Made by a program: the position numbers and the translations under genes. Below the pieces are notes generated by a model. The model searched no databases. It saw only the letters and a list, made by a program, of their open reading frames with translations, and had not been told where the DNA came from. Below, one piece after another: positions 46,795 through 55,788 of a stretch of DNA of 58,557 nt; position 1 is the stretch's first letter; each line of letters starts with the position of its first letter. The DNA comes from Fuerstiella sp. (GTDB lineage Bacteria > Planctomycetota > Planctomycetia > Planctomycetales > Planctomycetaceae), in contig JAKVAY010000058.1 of assembly GCA_022447185.1 (NCBI GenBank), positions 1-58,557 of the forward strand. The letters are read 5' to 3'.

Positions 46795-47793
46795 CTAGCC
46801 CGACGAATTGCCATTGGTGGTTGTTACTGATTCGCCAATCGGTCCTGCATGACATCGTTCGGCCACGCTGTAGGAATCGCGATTACCCCCATTGTAGGCC
46901 ACGATGAGTTCCGCCAGGAGACCGAGCGACAGTGCCTGCCCGCCCAACAGAGTGGCGGCGACGCTGTACGCAAGTAGTGGTCGGCCGCCGATCGGCTCGG
47001 CCGGCAGAAATTCCCCAACATTCATCAGACACCACAGAACGCCCAACCATGTCAGTCCCAGCACCCCAATGCCGAAAAAAAAGAGACCGACAGCTCCCAA
47101 CGCATGCTGAGGACGACGACCAAAGCTGATCAGAAACGTCACCGTAAGCAGATCCAGCAGACCCCGCATGAATCGTCGCACGCCGTATTTGGAATATCCA
47201 TGCTGTCGAGCTCGATGATGCACAGGTAACTCAGTGACCCTGAATCCCCGTGCAAATGCCAGCACCGGAATAAAACGGTGGAGTTCTCCGTAGATCTGGA
47301 GTTCCGCAGCAACATCTGCCCGAAACATCTTGAGACCGCAGTTGTGGTCGTGAAGCTGTAGTCCGGTCAGACGACTCACCAGCCAGTTGAACACACGACT
47401 GGGATAAACTTTGTGCCAGGGATCCAGCCGACGCTGTTTCCAGCCATTGACGACATCGAATCCCTCATTCAATTTCTCCAGGAACGCAGACATCTCAGCA
47501 GGATCGTCCTGCAGATCAGCATCCATCATCAGAATCAACTCACCATCAGCGGCGCGCATTCCTGCTGTCAGCGCGGCGGCTTTCCCAAAATTCCGCCTGA
47601 GACGAATGCCCGATATTCTTTGATCGCCTGCGGCAAGACGGCTGACAGTCTGCCATGATCGGTCTGTGGATCCATCATCAACAAAGATGACTTCGTAGCG
47701 GTCAACAGCTTCATCGGCAGCGGCACGAATTTCGTCCCACAGTTGATCGAGACTGTGTTCCTCATTGAGGACAGGCACAATGACTGACAGCAT
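46795..47793 (-). CDS. Family 2 glycosyltransferase, DPM1/ArnC-like
   Basis: 332 residues. GT-A fold: [13 protein letters not shown] (~3-15), VDDGSTDRS, the DxD-like MDADLQDDP (~90-98), and [17 protein letters not shown]. The C-terminal ~100 residues hold two membrane helices. This is the layout of dolichol-phosphate mannosyltransferase-like and ArnC-like enzymes, which transfer a sugar to a polyprenyl phosphate at the inner face of the membrane. It is convergent with the GT39-like gene, which fits a donor-maker and donor-user pair. The sugar is not readable from sequence. Confidence 0.9.
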   Translation of the reverse strand: MLSVIVPVLNEEHSLDQLWDEIRAAADEAVDRYEVIFVDDGSTDRSWQTVSRLAAGDQRISGIRLRRNFGKAAALTAGMRAADGELILMMDADLQDDPAEMSAFLEKLNEGFDVVNGWKQRRLDPWHKVYPSRVFNWLVSRLTGLQLHDHNCGLKMFRADVAAELQIYGELHRFIPVLAFARGFRVTELPVHHRARQHGYSKYGVRRFMRGLLDLLTVTFLISFGRRPQHALGAVGLFFFGIGVLGLTWLGVLWCLMNVGEFLPAEPIGGRPLLAYSVAATLLGGQALSLGLLAELIVAYNGGNRDSYSVAERCHAGPIGESVTTTNGNSSG

Positions 47794-48016
47794 GGACGAA
47801 CTCCTCCGCGGCTTCTGTTGTCGTCGTGAGCACCCTTGGCCGCAGCGCCGATGAAGGACTCTCAGTCGGGAAAACAGTGTATTTCACAGTTTAACGCTAA
47901 AGGCACCGGCTCGCGTCGATGATGCCATCACCTGCCGGCTCTGCGCTAAACGCATCAAAAAACCGTGTGGTCTGAATCCTGAACAGCGTTGCCCCGACCG
48001 GAGAGTGACAATCCTG

Positions 48017-48820
48017 TTAGACGTGTTCCTCCACTACAGGATTCGTCAACCGGCCGATCTTTTCAATTTCAATTGTGACAGAATCGCCATTCTTCAGTAA
48101 TACCGGTGGGTTGCGAGCCATCCCAACTCCATGTGGGGTTCCGGTCAGAATGACGGTCCCGGGCGACAGAATGGTGCTGCCGCTCAGAAATTCGATAAGT
48201 GTCGGAACGTCAAAGATCATGTCGTCCGTATTCCAGTCCTGCATCACCTCACCATTCAGGACCGTCCGAATGCTCAGCGTGTTCGGATCGGGGATTTCGT
48301 CGGCTGTCACAAGACAGGGCCCCAACGGGCAAAACGTGGCAAACGTTTTGCCGCGACACCACTGACCTCCACCATATTCCTTCTGCCAGTCGCGCGCACT
48401 GACATCATTGGCACAGGTATATCCTAATACGTAGTCAAGCGCATCTGCCTTGGAAACGTTGTGACACGTTTTTCCAATGACCACGGCAAGCTCACATTCA
48501 TAGTCAACACGATCGCTCTTCAATCGCCGAGGCAGCACAATCGGGTCATCAGGGTTTTGCACGGCGGAACTGTTCTTCATGAACAGTACCGGGTATTCAG
48601 GAATTGGAGACTTGCCTTCTTCGGCATGGCGGCGGTAGTTCAATCCGATACACAGGATGTCGACCGGATGGAGCGGCGATTGCAGTTTGCCGGAAACACT
48701 CTGCCCGGTGTCTTTCAATTCTCCGTATAAGTCACCCTCGAGGCGAGTGACTGAGCCATCATCGTGCTGCTGTCCCAGGATCGACTTGCCATCCTGTTGT
48801 AGATATCGAACAATCTTCAT
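48017..48820 (-). CDS. Fumarylacetoacetate hydrolase (FAH) family protein
   Basis: 267 residues from ATG 48820 (MKIVRYLQQDG). FAH motifs: LCIGLNYRRHAEE, the metal-binding DYECELAVVIGK (Glu-x-Glu), LGYTCANDVSARDWQ, KTFATFCPLGPCL and LSPGTVILTGTPHGVG. Members include 2-hydroxyhepta-2,4-diene-1,7-dioate isomerase, acylpyruvate hydrolase and oxaloacetate decarboxylase, so the reaction is uncertain. Mg or Mn dependent, cytoplasmic. No catabolic gene neighbours support a narrower call. Confidence 0.9.
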   Translation of the reverse strand: MKIVRYLQQDGKSILGQQHDDGSVTRLEGDLYGELKDTGQSVSGKLQSPLHPVDILCIGLNYRRHAEEGKSPIPEYPVLFMKNSSAVQNPDDPIVLPRRLKSDRVDYECELAVVIGKTCHNVSKADALDYVLGYTCANDVSARDWQKEYGGGQWCRGKTFATFCPLGPCLVTADEIPDPNTLSIRTVLNGEVMQDWNTDDMIFDVPTLIEFLSGSTILSPGTVILTGTPHGVGMARNPPVLLKNGDSVTIEIEKIGRLTNPVVEEHV

Positions 48821-49293
48821 AAGACCTGCCTGATTCCTGCGGTGCCCAATCCGGCCAGTACCTGCGGATCGACACATCGGACCATCAAAAGTGTAAGCAG
48901 GCAGGATAGCAAAAGAAAAAGTCCTGTCCTCCTGAACAGGGAGACAAGATCACAAGAGAGGCTCAGAAACCGTCTCTGGCAAACCTGGGACGCCGGTTCC
49001 CGACCAGCAGCACTCGTTTGAAATCCCCCAGATCCAAAAGCCTGGTGGTGTCACAATACAATTGACGGCCGTGTTTCGTGGTAACCCCCGCAGCGACTGT
49101 GGAAGCCGCTTCACCGCTCTCCAACGTCAGTCACAAAGTGATCACGTCCGTTCAGAAACCATTGATAGAGGTTTTCGCGTTCGAAGTCACAGGCAGCAGA
49201 TAGATTGCGGTTCAGATGAAATCAACGAGGCGACGTCTTTCTTAATACAATACGTTGCCGATTCGTCTCCGGCCGGTGACGTCCCCATCTCTC
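48821..49293. other. Intergenic region between TPR and FAH genes
   Basis: Both flanking genes are on the minus strand. It carries the weak terminator at 48912-48940 and presumably the FAH promoter. No gene is seen elsewhere in it. Confidence 0.45.
48912..48940 (-). terminator. Possible terminator downstream of the TPR gene
   Basis: Read on the minus strand, CCTGT (from 48940) pairs with ACAGG (to 48923) around an 8-base loop and is followed by ACTTTTTCTTTT. It lies about 350 bases after the stop at 49294, so it may end that transcript or a short RNA. The 5-bp stem is weak. Confidence 0.4.
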
Positions 49294-51129
49294 CTATTGA
49301 AAGGATCGGGTACTCCGCGACTCACGGAGTGTCTGCAGCGTCTGGTGATACTCATTATCCAGCTGCCGACGTGCCGCACGATACTCATCCAGAGAATCAG
49401 GCGCAGTAACGCGTGGATCCACCACCGGGGGAAGACTGAAGTGCTGTGGAGCCGGCTGAGCAACATGATGTGTAGCTGGCTGAATTCCCGGAGTACCGGA
49501 CAGCTGGTTGTCAAAGCCTTCCGGAGACCAATGTCCCGTCACTTGTGTTTGAACTCCGTGGTTGGAAATCGCGTTCGATCTGACATCTGAATTCGTCATG
49601 CGGGGATGCTGCCGCCTTAAATTTTCCAGAGGGGGCTCAGCAGATCCGTTTGGGGAGCCATTGATTCCCGGAGACGCATTTGTCGTCTGAGGCGACACGA
49701 CGAACTGGTTCATCCCAGCGGCAGGTATGCCGTACCTGTGAGATCCCGCAGACCATGTGTGATGGTCATTATACGGACCCTGCACATTCGCAGAGGTATG
49801 AGGCGCAGAGCCTGATTGCTGACCATAATGAGGCCTGACGGTTGGTTGCTGGTGTTGGCCTACATGATACGGTAGCGGCTGTCTGTCAACTGTATTTCGA
49901 GGACCAGATCCCAACTTCGACATTGATGCAGTCCTCTGTCGACCACTCAGCTGCCGAATTAAACTTCCGGGGGTTCCTGGATTCGAGTAAGAAACATTGG
50001 CGGAAGCAGGCAATTGTGGTCTCATATTTTGATGTCCGGGGGGTAACTGAAACCGCCCCCCGGTGGGTCTCGCAAAATCCAGCGGTGAAACCGAAGCTTG
50101 TGTTGGTATTCCGTCGGCGGTCCGCTGTTTCGCAGCCTGAGAAACCCAGTCTGGAGTCACTTGTGTCCCCTCAGCCTCGACTGTCGGAACTGTCGACAGA
50201 GGTTGACGGGTCGGGATCACACCCGTGTGATCAAACAACTGTCGCTGAGTCTGTTTGGCCACCGCTGCACCCAACTGTCCGCTCGTGTGACGTCCATGAC
50301 GGAACGGTGCCGGACTCTGTGATCCGGATTGTCGGGTGATCAACGGATCCGAATCGTGTGCGGAAATCGGGCGGCTGCCGTGAATCGTCGCCGCCATTGA
50401 AGGCTGATGTTCTTCAATCAAACCGGCAAGCACATCTCGTGCCTTAGCAGCAGGATAAATTCGCTCCAGATATCCAAGTGCCGAATCCCGATTGTCGCGC
50501 CGAATATCCAGGATCGCCAGGTTGACATGTGCCTTTTCATGATGTGGTGAAATCTCCAGGACGCGATTCAGGTACCGTGAGGCCTCGTGAAAACGGTTCT
50601 GAAGTAAATACGAATATCCCTGATCGGTCAGCAGTCGAACATCATTCGGCCGTGCCGCGAGGGCGCGTTTGTAGTTCATGTCCGCCAGTTCCCAGTCCTC
50701 ATTCAGATCCGAAACAGTTGCAAGACCGTGAAAGGCATCTGCGTTATCAGGATCGATTCTGAGTACCTCACGGAATGAGGAAGTCGCTTCAGACAGAATA
50801 ACCGAAGATTCACGGCTGCCACCGGCCTGAGCAATTGCATCCTGCCCGCGACGCAACCACGCTTCAATACGTTCCGTTTGTCGATCTACCGAATTATCGT
50901 CTGTTGGATCTGAAGACGTTTCCGATGTCGCCGAAGCTGTTTTAACAACGTCGCCGAAAGCTTCGTCCTTGCTTACAGTTGTTTCATCGTCGGGACGATT
51001 CCGCTCTGCCTCAGTTAGCTGAGATACCGACGAATCATCGTTCAAGGGCGATACCCACGCGGAGGGAGTCCGGCAACCAACGGTGAGCACCAAACACAAA
51101 GATGGCAGACAGCATGCACGAACAAACAT
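49294..51129 (-). CDS. TPR-containing lipoprotein with Gln/Pro-rich tail
   Basis: 611 residues from ATG 51129. The N-terminus is a lipoprotein signal with lipobox LTVGC near residue 18. Residues ~115-230 hold about three TPRs (ADAFHGLATVSDLNEDWELA, LNRVLEISPHHEKAHVNLAIL). The remaining ~380 residues are low-complexity, rich in Q, P, S, G and H, and probably disordered. A scaffold or assembly role in the envelope is likely by analogy to other TPR lipoproteins. Several aa repeats are seen but none exact. An upstream ATG at 51138 adds three residues. Confidence 0.8.
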   Translation of the reverse strand: MFVRACCLPSLCLVLTVGCRTPSAWVSPLNDDSSVSQLTEAERNRPDDETTVSKDEAFGDVVKTASATSETSSDPTDDNSVDRQTERIEAWLRRGQDAIAQAGGSRESSVILSEATSSFREVLRIDPDNADAFHGLATVSDLNEDWELADMNYKRALAARPNDVRLLTDQGYSYLLQNRFHEASRYLNRVLEISPHHEKAHVNLAILDIRRDNRDSALGYLERIYPAAKARDVLAGLIEEHQPSMAATIHGSRPISAHDSDPLITRQSGSQSPAPFRHGRHTSGQLGAAVAKQTQRQLFDHTGVIPTRQPLSTVPTVEAEGTQVTPDWVSQAAKQRTADGIPTQASVSPLDFARPTGGRFQLPPGHQNMRPQLPASANVSYSNPGTPGSLIRQLSGRQRTASMSKLGSGPRNTVDRQPLPYHVGQHQQPTVRPHYGQQSGSAPHTSANVQGPYNDHHTWSAGSHRYGIPAAGMNQFVVSPQTTNASPGINGSPNGSAEPPLENLRRQHPRMTNSDVRSNAISNHGVQTQVTGHWSPEGFDNQLSGTPGIQPATHHVAQPAPQHFSLPPVVDPRVTAPDSLDEYRAARRQLDNEYHQTLQTLRESRSTRSFQ

Positions 51130-51384
51130 CGGCACCATCCATGCTTGGAGTTCGACAGGTGAGGTGCGATTGTGAACACCACAGGACGTGACTCAATCAA
51201 CTGTCGTGAGATATCCAAAAGACCAAACGAGACAACAGAACTGAGGACCCTGCCGTCCAGGCGACCCTTATAAGCCAATGCGGCGAGTCATGTCGAGGCT
51301 TGTTTGTGTACTCAACAACGCTCCGGTAGAATGTGCCGATCGACTGATGACGAGTCCAGATTCAGAATGAAAACACGTCCCCCT

Positions 51385-51735
51385 ATGTCCACGCCAAACC
51401 CATTTGACGTCACCACTCCTGATTCCCAGCCGAATTACGTCGGTTCGCGTCCGGTTCCGACATTTCGTCTTTCAAGCGTGGGAATCCTGCCAATGGCCAT
51501 ATTTTTGGGGACGTATAGTTTTGCGCTGGGGCTGCTGTTTTCGTTAGTCACGCTACTAATGTTACCGTTCACTGGCGGAGGCCCTGCACTGATGGGGAGT
51601 TTTATCTATGTCGCTATAATGCCATTTATTCATGGCATCGTGGGATTTTTAGGCGGCGTGGTCAGTGCAGTGGCCTACAACATCATTGCAAGAATGACAG
51701 GGGGCATCGAAATGGAATTCACCCCGACCGAGTGA
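51385..51735 (+). CDS. Small membrane protein of unknown function
   Basis: 116 residues from ATG 51385 (MSTPNPFDVTTP). Two hydrophobic segments: ~33-62 (LPMAIFLGTYSFALGLLFSL) and ~70-100 (ALMGSFIYVAIMPFIHGIVG, GGVVSAVAYNII). The end, ARMTGGIEMEFTPTE, is a recurring tail in small membrane proteins of several phyla, but I cannot name a family with confidence. The gene is convergent with larE, 18 bases from its stop. Confidence 0.72.
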   Translation: MSTPNPFDVTTPDSQPNYVGSRPVPTFRLSSVGILPMAIFLGTYSFALGLLFSLVTLLMLPFTGGGPALMGSFIYVAIMPFIHGIVGFLGGVVSAVAYNIIARMTGGIEMEFTPTE

Positions 51736-51753
51736 GGATCAAATCACACGAAA

Positions 51754-52596
51754 TCACGTCAACTTCACCAACGCGGCATTCAGGTTCCCGCTGCGAAATC
51801 CCTGCAGGTCGAGTGTCACGTTGCTGAACCCCATCTCAAGCAGTCGAGTCACCAGGTCATCTCGGACGTCTTCTTTCACTAATTCAGCCAACGCCGAAAC
51901 CGGCACTTCGATGCGAGCCAGATCTCCCGATTCACATCTCACTCGAAACTCACGCAGCTCGGTCAACTCACGGATGCAGGCTTCCGCGAGTTCGACGCGT
52001 CGCACTCGTTCCTCAGTGACTTCCACTCCAAAGGCAATGCGACTGCTGAGACAGGGTGACGCTGGTTTGTCCGCGACACTTAGTTTCCAGTGATGAGCCA
52101 ACCGACGTACTGCCGCTTTGTCAATTCCCAGCTCAATCAACGGACTCCGGACACCGTGTTCCTGCGCGGCTACCATGCCGGGGCGATGATCTCCCAGATC
52201 ATCTGTGTTCGCACCGTTCAGTAATACGTCCACCCCCAGATCGACCAACTGATCGGACATCAACGTGTAAAGAGTATCCTTACAGAAGAAGCAACGGTCT
52301 CCTGCATTCCGACGATATTCATCTCGGGAAAATTCCTGAGTATGAATCTCCACATGCCGGATACCAATCGCCCGTGCCTCCTGCACTGCAATTTGCCGTT
52401 CAGACTCCGCCAGAGAAGGGCTCACTGCCGTCACGGCCACAGCCTGATCTGCCAATGCCAAAACTGCGGCCTTGGCAACGACTGCACTGTCAACGCCGCC
52501 GGACCATGCCACCGCCACCGTTTGCTGATCTCTCAACCAGTCCACAAGTCGCTTGGACAATTTGATAACATCGTTCAATTGAGGATCATCAGACAT
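51754..52596 (-). CDS. larE: LarE-type ATP-dependent sacrificial sulfur transferase
   Basis: 280 residues from ATG 52596. PP-loop SGGVDS at 32-37, then GANTDDLGDHRPGM, SPLIELGIDKAAVRRLA and the Cys-containing KPASPCLSSRI. The Cys in SPCLSS corresponds to the sacrificial Cys of LarE that donates its sulfur to the nickel-pincer cofactor; the extra pair in CFFCKDTLY may place it with three-Cys LarE proteins that bind an Fe-S cluster. Neither larB nor larC lies within the window, nor a lactate racemase, so the partner genes must be elsewhere or the substrate differs. Confidence 0.85.
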   Translation of the reverse strand: MSDDPQLNDVIKLSKRLVDWLRDQQTVAVAWSGGVDSAVVAKAAVLALADQAVAVTAVSPSLAESERQIAVQEARAIGIRHVEIHTQEFSRDEYRRNAGDRCFFCKDTLYTLMSDQLVDLGVDVLLNGANTDDLGDHRPGMVAAQEHGVRSPLIELGIDKAAVRRLAHHWKLSVADKPASPCLSSRIAFGVEVTEERVRRVELAEACIRELTELREFRVRCESGDLARIEVPVSALAELVKEDVRDDLVTRLLEMGFSNVTLDLQGFRSGNLNAALVKLT

Positions 52597-52754
52597 ATTT
52601 TTTGAACCAACCACGGTCCCTGGCAACTTGACACTGCGATTATGTAAATTCGGGGAAATTCATCGAGAACTGCACTCCACTCAGACCAGGTGCCTACCCC
52701 ATCATACAGCCACCAGCAGTGGTACGCGACGAAACTGTAACCAGGACCATGAAT

Positions 52755-54626
52755 ATGAATCCGATTCGGCAACCATGGCTTCCGTCAGCAACACTTGTCG
52801 TGCTGATGATGACAACCATCTCTGCACAGGAAAACACACCGAATCAACCGCCCGACCTCGAATCCGATGCACCCGCCACAGAGGTTCTCCCACAGACTCC
52901 GGAAGCCACCGATGGAGCGTCTGGTCCGGAATCGCGGAATCGTCTGATCTATGTGCCAATCGGTGAATTGAAAAACGTGTTGAATAACGACGACGCTGCA
53001 GCGGCCGTGCCGTCTGCAGAGTATCTCGAACTACTGAGTACTCAATCGAAGAAACACGAAACCGGTGTGTCTCCGGACGCCGTGATCACGAAAGCCGTCT
53101 ATACAGCTGCCATCGAAGAAGATATCGCGAAAGTCTCTGTTGAATTCGACATCACGATCCTCAAACAGAACGGCTGGGCCAGACTCCCGCTGTCGTTCGG
53201 CAGCACCGCCATCGGCAGGATCACGTCTGACAGTGATGACAATACAATTCTTAAAGGAGCAAACGAAGGCGAATACGATCTGCTGCTGCAGGGGGCCGGT
53301 CCGCGGAAGGTCACCCTTGAGCTTCTGACCTCGATCGTGACCTCACCGGAATCACGTTCCTTCGAACTCAACTGCCCGACTGTCGGCATCAATGAACTTC
53401 AGGTCACCGTCCCGGAACGTAACCAAACCGTACGGATCAGTCCGCACGAATTCCTGCTGCCTGCCGAGGGCAGTGACAATTCGCGGACCGTCGCCAAAGC
53501 GGCACTTGGCGCCACGCGTCGATTCACTGTTGACTGGTTTCCCAAAGCCGAGTCTCGTCCGGTTCACAAAGTCGTTGCCACCGTCGTGTCTAAAGCGGCC
53601 ATCGAAATTGTGACAGAAAAACAGCCGCTGGCCAGTTACCGCTGCCGCTACAGAATCACCACCAGCGAACGACAGCGATTAAAAATCGAAGTACCGGCAG
53701 ACAGCCAATTACAGGCTCCGTTACTGAACAATCGCCCCGCCACATTTGAACCCGCCCAGGAGGCAGAAGCCGCAGAGGGCTGGCAAACCTATTACATCAA
53801 TATCTCTCGAGAAGAACCCTCCGACCGGAATTTCCTCTTGTCGTTCCAGTTCCGCTGCCCGATCGTCGAAACGGCCCGAATTCCTTACGAAGGGCAGGGC
53901 GGTATACAGTTGCTGCGGACTCCCCGCATCGGCGACAGTTCCGGCAGCACTGTCGTCCAGGAAACGCGAATTGGCCTCTGGACACCAAACGACGTGGCGG
54001 TTTCTGGTGAACCCGATCACTGGACGGCAGCGGGATACCCATCATGGTCGATCCTGCATCCACTGAAATCGTCACATGACCCGAACGCTGCCGCCTCACT
54101 GGCAGACTGGATCGGCGACAAAAGCACCTCGAGTGAATTCGCCCATCAGGGAAATGCAACCGTCTTTCGCACCCTGGGCAGCAAAACAATCCTGCAGACC
54201 ACCTGGTGGAATCGCCCCTTTGTGGTGATGATCTTCAGTGGAGCTTTGATACTCATTGGATTCGTATTAAGACGAACATCCTGGGAAAATCGCATCATAC
54301 TGGTTCTCGTGTCGCTGGTGATCGTCGCCGTTTGTGGATCGTTCGACAGCTATGCAGTCCGGCAGGCCGTTGATGCTGGTGCTGTTGGATTGATGGCCGT
54401 TGCCGCAATCTGGACCATCAGCCTGCTCATCAGTCGATCTCCGCATAAGGAATCCAGTTCGCCCGCCAAAAAAAATGACCGCAAAACGGACGGCAATAAC
54501 CACTCACCGACAGCGAATTCTCGTCCGAAGACGCGCCCGTCGGTAAATGGACCACAACCTCCCGCCACGGTCACACCAGCTCCCGGCGTCATGGAAAAAA
54601 TGGACAAACTGAGCGGAAGCAAATAG
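52755..54626 (+). CDS. Large exported/membrane protein of unknown function
   Basis: About 623 residues from ATG 52755, with AGGA upstream and a signal peptide (MNPIRQPWLPSATLVVLMM). Residues ~40-440 are beta-rich and extracytoplasmic. Residues ~490-575 hold two or three membrane helices (VVMIFSGALILIGFVLR; IILVLVSLVIVAVCGSFD; AGAVGLMAVAAIWTISLLI). The tail is Lys/Ser/Pro-rich and disordered. I do not recognise the family, which looks planctomycete-specific. It is divergent from larE and not clearly in an operon. In-frame ATGs at 52719 and 52749 are less likely starts. Confidence 0.75.
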   Translation: MNPIRQPWLPSATLVVLMMTTISAQENTPNQPPDLESDAPATEVLPQTPEATDGASGPESRNRLIYVPIGELKNVLNNDDAAAAVPSAEYLELLSTQSKKHETGVSPDAVITKAVYTAAIEEDIAKVSVEFDITILKQNGWARLPLSFGSTAIGRITSDSDDNTILKGANEGEYDLLLQGAGPRKVTLELLTSIVTSPESRSFELNCPTVGINELQVTVPERNQTVRISPHEFLLPAEGSDNSRTVAKAALGATRRFTVDWFPKAESRPVHKVVATVVSKAAIEIVTEKQPLASYRCRYRITTSERQRLKIEVPADSQLQAPLLNNRPATFEPAQEAEAAEGWQTYYINISREEPSDRNFLLSFQFRCPIVETARIPYEGQGGIQLLRTPRIGDSSGSTVVQETRIGLWTPNDVAVSGEPDHWTAAGYPSWSILHPLKSSHDPNAAASLADWIGDKSTSSEFAHQGNATVFRTLGSKTILQTTWWNRPFVVMIFSGALILIGFVLRRTSWENRIILVLVSLVIVAVCGSFDSYAVRQAVDAGAVGLMAVAAIWTISLLISRSPHKESSSPAKKNDRKTDGNNHSPTANSRPKTRPSVNGPQPPATVTPAPGVMEKMDKLSGSK

Positions 54627-55092
54627 AGATGAACCATCCGGATTTTACATACAACAAAGCTGCCTGTACGTCACCACGCTCGTTCTGTCACTCAGGAAAA
54701 ATCCTGATGAGCTGAATTCGTTGACGACACGGACAACACGCTCCTTAACGAACGAGTCTTGCTGCAAAACAATTTCAACAGTTCCAGCAACGACAGACCT
54801 ATCCTGTAAAATACCAGGACCGTGACTATTGAGAGAAACGCCGACGACGGCATTTTCCGTTTCAGTGGTAACTGTGTTTCAGTGAAGAAATTCCTGGCGA
54901 AGAAATGCACGGCTGCGTTTCGATATGCCTGTTGATGGTAAACGACAGAATTTTGTCCGCCCCGGCGGCAATGCGGTGCTGACACTGAGTGTTCGATCCG
55001 CCGATTCACACACGATTGTCATCGCAACCCGTCTTGGCGTTGTCACGCGGATGTGATATCAGGCCCTTCACTTACCCACTCTCGCCGGACGC
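54627..55092. other. Intergenic region, no gene seen
   Basis: 466 bases before the gene at 55093. A minus-strand frame at 54692-55009 shows no leader or family resemblance and is rejected. It should contain the promoter of the downstream gene. Confidence 0.45.
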
Positions 55093-55788
55093 ATGGATGC
55101 TTCGATGGCTACATCCCTCCATCAGCAGCTCAAAGAGCACTACGTCCGCGATCCGTCCCGCCACGAAGTGGACCTGGACGATTATCGCATAGACGCGATT
55201 GACGACGACGGTCAACTGATTGAAATTCAATGTGCATCTCTGGCAGCCATTCGCGACAAGATTGTAAAGCTCACGAAGCGAAACAGAGTCATAGTCGTCA
55301 AACCACTGGCCCGGAAAAAGAAATTGCTGAAGAAACTGAGACGCAACGGCAAAGTCGTCAGCTCACGCTACAGTCCCAGTCATCAAACACTGCCGTACAT
55401 CTTTCTGGAACTCGTTCATTTTACGAACGCGTTTCCTCATCCGAATATGCAGCTCGACATACTGCTCACGGAGCAGGAAGAAATTCGTGTCCCTGCCAAA
55501 CGAAAGACGTGGCGTCGAAAGCACAGCGTTCAGGACCGTGCACTGGTCAACATTGAACAGACAATATCGGTCCGTACTCCCGAAGACCTCTGGCAACAAC
55601 TGAACCTGTCACTCGAAGGCGAGTTCACAACGACGGATCTGGCCGAATTCGGTAATATGCCGCGTTGGCTGGCTCAAAAGGCTGCGTGGTGTTTCCGCAA
55701 GATGAATTTCATTGAAACAACCGGCAAGCAGGGAAACACTATTGTTTATCAGCTCGTGAAGCCGGTACAGCCCCGACAGGCTGCCTGA
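55093..55788 (+). CDS. Possible PD-(D/E)xK nuclease-fold protein
   Basis: 231 residues. The first ~75 residues have EVDLDDYRIDAIDDDGQLIEIQ and a following basic helix (IRDKIVKLTKRNRVIVVKP), a spacing like the Asp...Glu-x-Gln/Lys motif of the endonuclease-like superfamily. The rest has helices and a basic patch (PAKRKTWRRKHSVQD). No start signal is strong; ATG 55093 is followed by a second ATG at 55105. The nuclease idea is an inference from a short motif; a structural DNA- or RNA-binding protein is possible. Its stop abuts the stop of the convergent aminotransferase gene. Confidence 0.6.
   Translation: MDASMATSLHQQLKEHYVRDPSRHEVDLDDYRIDAIDDDGQLIEIQCASLAAIRDKIVKLTKRNRVIVVKPLARKKKLLKKLRRNGKVVSSRYSPSHQTLPYIFLELVHFTNAFPHPNMQLDILLTEQEEIRVPAKRKTWRRKHSVQDRALVNIEQTISVRTPEDLWQQLNLSLEGEFTTTDLAEFGNMPRWLAQKAAWCFRKMNFIETTGKQGNTIVYQLVKPVQPRQAA

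Noticed and set aside
54692..55009. 105-residue minus-strand ORF
   Set aside because: No leader, start signal or similarity, and its composition is like the flanking non-coding DNA.
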